From contig NZ_JAHAIF010000077.1 in NCBI RefSeq assembly GCF_018372875.1, forward strand, positions 1 to 9,153: 9,153 nt of DNA, given 5' to 3'. Positions 1 through 5,379 of the stretch are shown in pieces; position 1 is the first letter of the stretch, and each line of letters begins with the position of its first letter. The DNA is from Clostridium sp. (GTDB lineage Bacteria; Bacillota; Clostridia; Clostridiales; Clostridiaceae). The notes beneath the pieces are model-generated. The model was not told the DNA's origin, made no database searches, and saw only the letters and a list, made by a program, of their open reading frames with translations. Position numbers and translations under genes: made by a program.

Positions 1-42
1 GTTTAAGTACAAATAATATCTAAAGGTTATTCGTAAAATAGG

Positions 43-97
43 AAAAAAGGAGCTGTCGCTAACGGATTTTATTCCGCTAATGCGACAGCTCCTTTTT
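43..97. terminator. Bidirectional intrinsic terminator
   Basis: A perfect 16-bp inverted repeat (44-59 with 82-97) has GC-rich inner arms and an outer A-run/T-run, so it would give a U-tract on either strand. The loop holds a second small stem (cgga 63-66 with tccg 73-76). It lies directly after the stop codon of the leftward permease-prefix gene and would end that operon. It could also stop rightward transcription entering from outside the window. Confidence 0.9.
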
Positions 98-100
98 ATT

Positions 101-793
101 TTAGGCTTTAGCGAATGTGTATTTTTTAACTTTCTTAACTATTAAGAAAAGCATTAAGAATATAGGAATAAAAAGAGTTTCTATACGATGTGATGCGAAA
201 TTATAAGTGTTGAGATAATTTAAGAGATATTCGTTGTCCAGGTCTGTAATTACATTAGAAGATAATATTGGCATAGCGTAGAAGTTGAAAAATAGTATAA
301 GTAGCATAATGATTGATTTTACTTTAATATTTAGTGCAGAAAATTTAGATAAAACTTTGGGAAATAGTGGTGAAAATATGAAAGTAAATATAGCAAGTAA
401 TATACCTAACTGAATACCAAAAGAAAAACTTGATATTGGAGAATTAGGTAATGGGTATTTTGAGAAAACTGAAACTGTTACTATTAGTCCAATAAAACGA
501 ATTAAGATTAATATAAATTGAAAGGAAATAAAGCCAATAAATAAGGTGAATAGTTTATGGAACCATATTTCATTTCTATTTACTTTTTTATATTCTTCTT
601 CAATAATATCATTTTGACCAATTCTGCTTTTAGCAACTAAAAAAGCTTCTTCTTCTGATAAGTCTTTTTCTTTAAGCACAGTAATTTCATCCATTAAGTG
701 AGATTCTAGTTCCTCTAAATCATCTAAGGATAAAACATCATTTTTGTTAAGATCATTTCTCCAATATTTAATTGATTCGTCTAAGTTAAACAT
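101..793 (-). CDS. Permease prefix domain (HAAS/DUF1700-like) membrane protein, PadR partner
   Basis: This 230-residue protein has a soluble helical N-terminus and about four membrane segments. Residues about 1-75 carry the HAAS/permease-prefix pattern: an LEELESHL-type helix, then LSEEEAFLVAKSRIGQ and EEEYKKVNR. Hydrophobic segments lie near 81-109, 123-144, 157-177 and 206-220, and the tail is basic (KKVKKYTFAKA). The start is ATG at 793, because GGAGG (801-805) sits 7 nt before it; a TTG 15 bases further upstream overlaps that ribosome binding site. The gene overlaps the end of the PadR gene by 13 bp, so the two are translationally coupled. Such proteins commonly sit next to PadR regulators and are linked with envelope or export control, but the biochemical role is unknown. 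No ATPase or permease gene accompanies it here. Family assignment is fairly sure; function is inferred. Confidence 0.8.
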   Translation of the reverse strand: MFNLDESIKYWRNDLNKNDVLSLDDLEELESHLMDEITVLKEKDLSEEEAFLVAKSRIGQNDIIEEEYKKVNRNEIWFHKLFTLFIGFISFQFILILIRFIGLIVTVSVFSKYPLPNSPISSFSFGIQLGILLAIFTFIFSPLFPKVLSKFSALNIKVKSIIMLLILFFNFYAMPILSSNVITDLDNEYLLNYLNTYNFASHRIETLFIPIFLMLFLIVKKVKKYTFAKA

Positions 794-1116
794 ATTCTTT
801 CCTCCCAAATACCATTTAGTGTATTATTTACAATTTCCCATTGAGCCTTTTCTTGTTCAAGAGAGGCTAAACCAGCATTTGTGATTCTATAATATTTTCT
901 TTTTCTTCCGTCTATAGTTTTCCACTCAGATTCTATTAATCCATTTGCAGTAAGTTTTTTTAGTACGGGGTAGAGAGTACCTTCCTTCCAAACAATATTG
1001 TTGTTAGAAAGTTCTTGTATATTTTTAATAATTTCATAACCATAACTTTCTTGTTTAGATAAAAAAGAAAGTATTAAGGGTTTTGATGAAGCGGCTATTA
1101 AGTCTTTAGATATCAT
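781..1116 (-). CDS. PadR family transcriptional regulator
   Basis: This 111-residue winged-helix DNA-binding protein belongs to the small PadR subfamily (no extended C-terminal effector domain). Visible landmarks are SYGYEIIKNIQEL (helix 1-2 region), the recognition-helix signature EGTLYPVLKKLTANGLIESEW near residues 45-65, and the wing GRKRKYYRIT followed by a helix (AGLASLEQEKAQWEIVNNTL) that normally forms the dimer interface. ATG 1116 is preceded by GGAGG (1124-1128) at good spacing. It is the first gene of a leftward pair whose second gene is a permease-prefix membrane protein, a recurrent arrangement. PadR proteins usually repress their own operon and respond to small hydrophobic ligands or envelope stress; the ligand cannot be read from the sequence. 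An inverted repeat inside its own promoter supports autoregulation. Confidence 0.93.
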   Translation of the reverse strand: MISKDLIAASSKPLILSFLSKQESYGYEIIKNIQELSNNNIVWKEGTLYPVLKKLTANGLIESEWKTIDGRKRKYYRITNAGLASLEQEKAQWEIVNNTLNGIWEERICLT

Positions 1117-1132
1117 TGTAATTCCTCCTACT

Positions 1133-1143
1133 TAGAACTTCTA
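1133..1143. promoter_or_regulatory. Short dyad at the predicted PadR transcription start
   Basis: TAGAA-C-TTCTA is an 11-bp dyad around one central base, placed just downstream of the -10 box and before the ribosome binding site. It could be a second repressor contact or simply chance in AT-rich DNA. Confidence 0.3.
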
Positions 1144-1148
1144 GGTAT

Positions 1149-1177
1149 ATAATACATCGAGATTCTATGTATGCCAA
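1149..1177 (-). promoter_or_regulatory. SigmaA-type promoter of the PadR operon
   Basis: On the minus strand TTGGCA (1172-1177) and TATTAT (1149-1154) are separated by exactly 17 nt, each one mismatch from the consensus hexamer. The predicted start of transcription is near 1142, giving a leader of about 25 nt that includes GGAGG. Read by eye; not experimentally supported. Confidence 0.7.
1152..1172. promoter_or_regulatory. Candidate PadR operator (ATACAT-N9-ATGTAT)
   Basis: An inverted repeat, ATACAT (1152-1157) and ATGTAT (1167-1172), is separated by 9 nt, with further partial symmetry (GA/TC) inside. It fills the spacer between the -35 and -10 boxes. Known PadR/LmrR operators often have ACAT/ATGT half sites separated by about 8-10 nt, so position and form both suggest autorepression. 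That this PadR binds here is inference. Confidence 0.55.
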
Positions 1178-1353
1178 CCATAATATGTAAAAATAAATAA
1201 TTATTGGGAGAAAAGGCGAATTGTGTGTATATACATATCATAAGTAGTAAGAGAAAATATCAAGAAGTAGGAATAAATAAAAAGGAAGATTTATATGTAT
1301 ATAAGGATATATTTATCAATGAAATGGTGGAGATTAACTAAGAAAGCTTAATT

Positions 1354-1380
1354 TTGGGACAGGCATAATTGAAATATAAT
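1354..1380 (+). promoter_or_regulatory. Possible promoter of the cysteine-protease-like gene
   Basis: TATAAT (1375-1380) is a perfect -10 box, with TTGGGA (1354-1359) 15 nt upstream as a weak, closely spaced -35. It would leave a leader of about 110 nt before the ATG at 1497. AT-rich DNA makes chance -10 boxes common, so this is tentative. Confidence 0.35.
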
Positions 1381-1456
1381 TATATTTTAACAAGGGAAAT
1401 AATAATAGTACTGAAGAAAATAAGAATGTTCTACATGAAGAAAAATGCAACTAAAT

Positions 1457-1469
1457 ATACATTATGTAT
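1457..1469. promoter_or_regulatory. Inverted repeat ATACAT-T-ATGTAT
   Basis: This perfect 13-bp dyad uses the same half sites as the dyad in the PadR promoter but with 1 nt rather than 9 nt between them. It lies 27 nt before the start of the cysteine-protease-like gene. It may be a regulator binding site; the different spacing argues against an identical binding mode. Confidence 0.3.
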
Positions 1470-1481
1470 TAATTTAAAGTG

Positions 1482-1490
1482 AAGGTGGGG
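1482..1490 (+). promoter_or_regulatory. Ribosome binding site that selects ATG 1497
   Basis: AAGGTGGGG ends 6 nt before ATG 1497. It overlaps the in-frame GTG at 1479 and abuts the ATG at 1491, so neither of those would be well served. Confidence 0.65.
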
Positions 1491-1496
1491 ATGATT

Positions 1497-2108
1497 ATGC
1501 CTTTTGAATCTGTAGAGATAAAGAGCTATATTAATTTCTTAAATATTAATGATGGAAAAAACTTTTATTATGGTGGCAACCAAGAGTGGTTTGAAGATGA
1601 GGTTAATAGAAAATATGGATGTGCTGCAGTAGCAGCAGCTAATTTATTAGCTTACAAAAGTGTTAATGAGGGCATAAAAGAGTTATATGGGTATGAGGAT
1701 TTTTCTAAAGATAGTTTCTTAAAGTATATGAATGAAATTATAAAGTGGACAAAACCTATAGAAAAGGTTGGTATATTAAAGCCAAGAGATTTTATAAAAG
1801 GATTATATAGTTTTGGAGAAAATAGGGGAATAAAACTTGATTTTGGAGTGAAGTATTTTAATACTAGTTATTATGAATTTTGTTCTTTTATAAAAAAAGC
1901 TTTAAGTGAAAATAAGCCTATAGCAATATTAATATTAAGGAATACAACTTTAAAGGAATTTGATTGGCATTGGATGACAATAACAAAGTATTTTAGAATG
2001 GGAAATAATATATCTATAAATGTGTCAACTTGGGGAGAAAAGAGAAATTTAGATTTAGAGAAGGTATATAAACATAGTAGCTATGGAGTCTTAATTTATT
2101 TAAAATAG
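1497..2108 (+). CDS. Papain/C39-like cysteine protease-fold protein, function unknown
   Basis: This 203-residue protein has no signal peptide and no membrane segment, so it is probably cytoplasmic. The landmarks fit a C39-like/papain-like fold: NQEWFEDEVNRKYGCAAVAA with candidate nucleophile C42 at the start of a small-residue helix, then DWHWMTITKY with H158 as candidate general base, then NVSTWGE (175-181), which resembles the papain NSWG segment. The usual third catalytic Asn/Asp is not obvious; N175 or S177 takes its place, so activity is uncertain. It is monocistronic, with a terminator immediately after it. The start is ATG 1497 because AAGGTGGGG lies 6 nt upstream. The GC-A-AAANLLAY pattern recalls an uncharacterised clostridial protein group from memory; no substrate is known. 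It could instead be a peptide-binding pseudo-protease. Confidence 0.65.
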   Translation: MPFESVEIKSYINFLNINDGKNFYYGGNQEWFEDEVNRKYGCAAVAAANLLAYKSVNEGIKELYGYEDFSKDSFLKYMNEIIKWTKPIEKVGILKPRDFIKGLYSFGENRGIKLDFGVKYFNTSYYEFCSFIKKALSENKPIAILILRNTTLKEFDWHWMTITKYFRMGNNISINVSTWGEKRNLDLEKVYKHSSYGVLIYLK

Positions 2109-2116
2109 TTAGTGTT

Positions 2117-2152
2117 GTGGATTATATAAATTATATGATTCACTATTTTTTT
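2117..2152 (+). terminator. Intrinsic terminator after the cysteine-protease-like gene
   Basis: A 12-bp stem (2117-2128 with 2132-2143, including two G-U pairs) closes a 3-nt loop and is followed by TATTTTTTT. It starts 8 nt after the stop codon and separates this gene from htpG. Confidence 0.75.
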
Positions 2153-2164
2153 ACATGGACATAA

Positions 2165-2193
2165 TTGACAATATTATTTAATGTAACTAAAAT
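2165..2193 (+). promoter_or_regulatory. Strong sigmaA promoter of htpG
   Basis: A perfect -35 TTGACA (2165-2170) and a -10 TAAAAT (2188-2193) are separated by 17 nt. The predicted start is near 2200, giving a very short leader holding GGGAGGG (2203-2209). No CIRCE-type inverted repeat (TTAGCACTC-N9-GAGTGCTAA) or clear CtsR repeat is seen here, so control by HrcA or CtsR is not supported. Confidence 0.85.
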
Positions 2194-2215
2194 TATCTTT
2201 TAGGGAGGGATAAAA

Positions 2216-4093
2216 ATGAGTATAGAAAAAGGTAATATTTCAATCCACACAGAAAATATATTTCCAATAATTAAGAAGTGGTTATATTCAGACAAGGATA
2301 TCTTCATTAGAGAGCTTGTTAGTAATGGATGTGATGCTGTTAGCAAATATAAGAGGCTTGTATCCCTAGGAGAAGCAGAGGGAATCGATGACGAAAAGTT
2401 TAAGGTTGTTGTTTCTGTAAACAAAGAAGAAGGTACATTAACTTTCAGCGATAACGGTATAGGGATGACAGATGAAGAGGTAAAAAAATATATTACACAA
2501 GTAGCATTTTCAGGTGCAGAGGATTTTATACAGAAGTATAAAGATAAAATGGGTGAAGGAAATGACATCATTGGTCATTTTGGATTAGGTTTTTATTCAG
2601 CTTTTATGGTAGCTAAAAAGGTACAAATTGATACATTATCATATAAGAAAGAGGCTACCCCTGTAAGGTGGATATGTGAAGGTGGAACAGAATATGAAAT
2701 GACAAATTCTGATTCTAGAGAAACTAGGGGTACAACAATAACTTTATTCCTTGATGATGAAAGCAAAGAATTTTTAGAATACTATAAGGTAAGAGGCATT
2801 ATTGAAAAGTATTGTTCATTCTTACCAACAGAAATATTCTTAATCAATGTAGATGAAGAAAAGAAAAAGTCAGAAGAAGATAAGGATAAGGATGGGGAAC
2901 CAACTCCTCTAAATGATACAAATCCTTTATGGCTTAAGAAGCCAAGTGAATGTACAGATGAAGAGTATAAAGAATTTTACAAACAAGTCTTTAATGAATA
3001 TGAAGACCCATTATTCTGGATTCACTTAAATGTAGACTATCCCTTTAACTTAAAAGGAATTTTATATTTCCCTAAGCTTAAGAATGAGTTTGAGCTTATA
3101 GAAGGTAAGGTTAAGTTATATAATAATCAAGTATTCGTAGCAGATAACATAAAGGAAGTTATCCCTGAATTCTTATTATTACTTAAGGGGGCAATAGATT
3201 GTCCAGATTTACCTCTAAATGTTTCAAGAAGCTTCTTACAAAACGATAGGGATGTAAGTAGAATTTCTAAACATATTGTTAAAAAGGTAGCTGATAAGCT
3301 AAATTCAATATTTAATAATGATAGAGATAAGTTTAATGAGTTCTGGGATGATATTCATCTATTTATTAAGTTTGGTTGCTTAAAGGATGAAAGCTTCTAT
3401 GAAAAGATAAAAGATATAATAGTATTTAAGAACATAGAAGGTAAGCATATAACTTTAAAAGATTACTTAGAAAATGCTAAAGAAAAGCATGAAAATAAGG
3501 TGTTCTATGTAAGTAATGAGGAAGAACAATCACAATATATAAAGTTATTTAAAGAATATGAATTAGATGCACTTATATTAAGTAGTCCAATAGATAATAA
3601 CTTTATATCTTTCCTTGAATATAAAGATGGTAATGTTAAGTTTACAAGAGTAGACTCCGACCTTTCAGATGTATTAAAGGATAAGGATGTTGAAGAAGAC
3701 AAAGAAAATAATGAAAAGATTATTGAATTATTTAAATCAGTAATTGGAGATAAGATGAATGAATATAAGGTAGAGTCATTAAAAAATGAAAAGACTCCAG
3801 CTATGGTACTTCTTTCTGAATACTCTAGAAGAATGGCAGAAATGCAGGCTCAATTTGGAGGAATGGGAATGAACATTCCAGAGGAAAAGAGTCTTGTTAT
3901 AAATGGAAATAACCCAATTATAAAGAAACTTACATCTATTTCTAATGATGAAAGTAAAAAAGATAAGGTTAATATGATTTGTAAGCAAATTGTTGATTTA
4001 GCGTTAATATCTAATAAGTCATTAACTTCAGATGAACTTGATGAATTTATTAATAGAACTAATGATTTAATGCTTCAAGTTATAGAGCTTTAA
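2216..4093 (+). CDS. htpG: HtpG, Hsp90-family molecular chaperone
   Basis: This is a full-length 625-residue cytoplasmic ATP-dependent chaperone, the usual size for bacterial HtpG. The N-terminal GHKL ATPase domain (about 1-205) shows E33 and N37 (ELVSNGCDA), DNGIGM with D79, the lid glycine segment GHFGLGFYSAF (120-130) and RGTTITLFL (171-179). A short charged linker (EEKKKSEEDKDKDGEP, about 215-230) leads to the middle domain, which carries the ATP-contacting R338 in LNVSRSFLQ. The C-terminal dimerisation domain follows and has no MEEVD-type tail, as expected in bacteria. ATG 2216 has GGGAGGG at good spacing. The sequence has SNGCDA in place of the common SNASDA, and Ser rather than Glu after R338, which as far as I recall also occurs in other clostridial and Bacteroides HtpG. 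The gene is monocistronic between its own promoter and terminator. Confidence 0.98.
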   Translation: MSIEKGNISIHTENIFPIIKKWLYSDKDIFIRELVSNGCDAVSKYKRLVSLGEAEGIDDEKFKVVVSVNKEEGTLTFSDNGIGMTDEEVKKYITQVAFSGAEDFIQKYKDKMGEGNDIIGHFGLGFYSAFMVAKKVQIDTLSYKKEATPVRWICEGGTEYEMTNSDSRETRGTTITLFLDDESKEFLEYYKVRGIIEKYCSFLPTEIFLINVDEEKKKSEEDKDKDGEPTPLNDTNPLWLKKPSECTDEEYKEFYKQVFNEYEDPLFWIHLNVDYPFNLKGILYFPKLKNEFELIEGKVKLYNNQVFVADNIKEVIPEFLLLLKGAIDCPDLPLNVSRSFLQNDRDVSRISKHIVKKVADKLNSIFNNDRDKFNEFWDDIHLFIKFGCLKDESFYEKIKDIIVFKNIEGKHITLKDYLENAKEKHENKVFYVSNEEEQSQYIKLFKEYELDALILSSPIDNNFISFLEYKDGNVKFTRVDSDLSDVLKDKDVEEDKENNEKIIELFKSVIGDKMNEYKVESLKNEKTPAMVLLSEYSRRMAEMQAQFGGMGMNIPEEKSLVINGNNPIIKKLTSISNDESKKDKVNMICKQIVDLALISNKSLTSDELDEFINRTNDLMLQVIEL

Positions 4094-4095
4094 TT

Positions 4096-4130
4096 AAGTA
4101 GGAGCTGGGATAGCAGCTCCTACTTCTTTA
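4096..4130 (+). terminator. Intrinsic terminator of htpG
   Basis: A 12-bp perfect stem (4096-4107 with 4114-4125) with a GC-rich core closes a 6-nt loop and is followed by a short interrupted T-tract (CTTTA). It starts 3 bases after the htpG stop codon. The T-tract is modest, so some read-through into the M42 gene is possible. Confidence 0.8.
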
Positions 4131-4152
4131 TAATAAAGTTATAAAAATATAG

Positions 4153-4158
4153 AAGGAG
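4153..4158 (+). promoter_or_regulatory. Ribosome binding site that selects ATG 4168
   Basis: AAGGAG abuts ATG 4159, leaving no room for initiation there, but lies 9 nt before the in-frame ATG 4168, which is therefore the likelier start. Confidence 0.75.
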
Positions 4159-4167
4159 ATGAATGCA

Positions 4168-5205
4168 ATGGATATAAAAGTAAATAAGAATTTTTTATTA
4201 GATACAGCAAAAGAAATATTAATGTGTGATAGTCCAAGTGGATTTTGCTATGAAGTTATGGAAAAAGTAAAAAATATTGCAGAAGGATTTGGATATAAAT
4301 TTGAGTATACTAATAAGGGCTGTGGAGTTATAACTATAGAGGGAGAAAATGATGAGAAAACTATAGGGTTATCAGCTCATGTAGACACTTTAGGAGCTAT
4401 GGTTAGATCTGTAACTAGTTCTGGTACATTAAAGTTTACTATAGTTGGAGGGCCAACAGTACCTACTTTAGATAGTGAGTATTGCAAAATAAGAACAAGA
4501 GAAGGAAAAATATATTCAGGAACCTTTTTAAGCACTAGTCCTTCAACTCATGTTTATAAGGATGCATCTTCAAAATCTAGAGATGCAGAAAATATGGAAA
4601 TAAGGATTGACGAGGTAGTTAAGTCTAAAGAAGATGTTAATGCTTTAGGAATATTTCCAGGAGACTACATTTTTATAGATCCTAAAACTACAGTTACAGA
4701 AAGTGGATTCTTAAAATCAAGATTTATTGATGATAAGGGAAGTGTAGCTGCCTTATTAGCTCTTTTAGAAGTGTTACATAGAGAAGGAAGAAAGCCTAAA
4801 TATAAAACAAAGATAATGATTACTGTATATGAAGAGGTTGGTCATGGAGCATCCTATATTCCACAGGATATAACAGAAATGTTAGCTGTTGATATGGGAT
4901 GTATTGGGGATGATTTAAGTTGTACAGAATATGATGTATCTATCTGCGCTAAGGATTCTGGTGGACCATATGATTATAATATGGTAACTGACCTTGTTAA
5001 CCTTGCAAAGGAAAATAATTTAGATTATGTGGTAGATATATATCCTCAATATGGATCAGATGTAGGAGCAGCTCTTAGAGGTGGAAATAACATAAGAGGA
5101 GCTTTAATTGGGCCAGGGGTTCATGCTTCACATGGTATGGAAAGAACACATTATAGTGCTTTAGAAAATACGGTTAAACTAGTTTATTTATATATAACAA
5201 AGTAA
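4168..5205 (+). CDS. M42 family metallo-aminopeptidase (glutamyl aminopeptidase/endoglucanase-like)
   Basis: This 345-residue cytosolic di-metal peptidase matches the M42 length and motif order. Likely metal ligands and catalytic residues are H71 in SAHVDTLG, D188 in FIDDKG, E222/E223 in YEEVGHGA, D242 in AVDMG and H328 in HGMERTH. M42 enzymes form large tetrahedral (TET) complexes and remove N-terminal residues from peptides made by the proteasome-like or Clp proteases; some members are annotated as cellulases by historical error. PSGF near residues 23-26 is the usual N-terminal family signature. The start is ATG 4168, chosen by AAGGAG spacing. It lies 74 bp after htpG with a terminator between, so it is probably transcribed separately or by partial read-through; no good promoter was found in that short gap. 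Substrate specificity cannot be told from the sequence. Confidence 0.95.
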   Translation: MDIKVNKNFLLDTAKEILMCDSPSGFCYEVMEKVKNIAEGFGYKFEYTNKGCGVITIEGENDEKTIGLSAHVDTLGAMVRSVTSSGTLKFTIVGGPTVPTLDSEYCKIRTREGKIYSGTFLSTSPSTHVYKDASSKSRDAENMEIRIDEVVKSKEDVNALGIFPGDYIFIDPKTTVTESGFLKSRFIDDKGSVAALLALLEVLHREGRKPKYKTKIMITVYEEVGHGASYIPQDITEMLAVDMGCIGDDLSCTEYDVSICAKDSGGPYDYNMVTDLVNLAKENNLDYVVDIYPQYGSDVGAALRGGNNIRGALIGPGVHASHGMERTHYSALENTVKLVYLYITK

Positions 5206-5206
5206 T

Positions 5207-5248
5207 AAAGAATACTCCAGTATATTTGTGCTGGAGTATTTTTTGTTT
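5207..5248 (+). terminator. Intrinsic terminator of the M42 peptidase gene
   Basis: A perfect 10-bp stem (5211-5220 with 5231-5240) extends outward through A/T pairs to about 5207/5244 and is followed by a long T-rich tract. It starts directly after the stop codon. Confidence 0.92.
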
Positions 5249-5314
5249 ATTTAAAAATAGTATGAGTAAAATAAATATATGATAATTCTTTACAGAAAAT
5301 TTAAATTTAATACG

Positions 5315-5344
5315 TTGTTGAAATAATGAAAATACTATTATAAG
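5315..5344 (+). promoter_or_regulatory. Possible promoter of the FUSC gene
   Basis: TTGTTG (5315-5320) and TATAAG (5339-5344) are 18 nt apart, upstream of AGGGAGGA (5365-5372) and ATG 5380. A promoter is expected here because the preceding gene ends in a strong terminator, but the boxes are only moderate matches. Confidence 0.4.
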
Positions 5345-5379
5345 ATTGCTTTTGTACGTTTTTTAGGGAGGACTTAATT

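Larger units (their letters stand above)
1178..1496. other. AT-rich gene-poor intergenic region
   Basis: About 320 bases contain no convincing gene. They do contain a 10-bp palindrome TGTATATACA (1226-1235), an 18-codon reading frame with an AAGGA-like site before it (1295-1351), a 16-bp AT-only palindrome (1372-1387) overlapping a TATAAT box (1375-1380), and a 13-bp dyad ATACAT-T-ATGTAT (1457-1469). These probably include the promoter region of the cysteine-protease-like gene. No RNA gene or riboswitch fold was recognised. Confidence 0.6.

Noticed and set aside
1295..1351. 18-codon reading frame as a peptide gene
   Set aside because: It has an AAGGAAG-like site but no promoter, conservation evidence or family match, and such frames are frequent in AT-rich DNA. 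It is kept only as a remark under the intergenic region.
1435..1482. 15-codon frame just before the cysteine-protease-like gene, as a leader peptide
   Set aside because: There is no ribosome binding site before its ATG and no run of regulatory codons or attenuator hairpin.
2200..2571. Minus-strand frame opposite htpG
   Set aside because: It lies wholly over the well-supported htpG promoter and N-terminal coding region, has no ribosome binding site evidence, and its composition is that of an antisense shadow.
2860..2905. Lys/Glu/Asp-rich stretch in htpG as a repeat or frameshift sign
   Set aside because: It is the normal charged linker between the HtpG N-terminal and middle domains, and the frame is intact.
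3505..3988. Two minus-strand frames opposite the htpG C-terminal region
   Set aside because: They are antisense shadows of a conserved gene with no family features.
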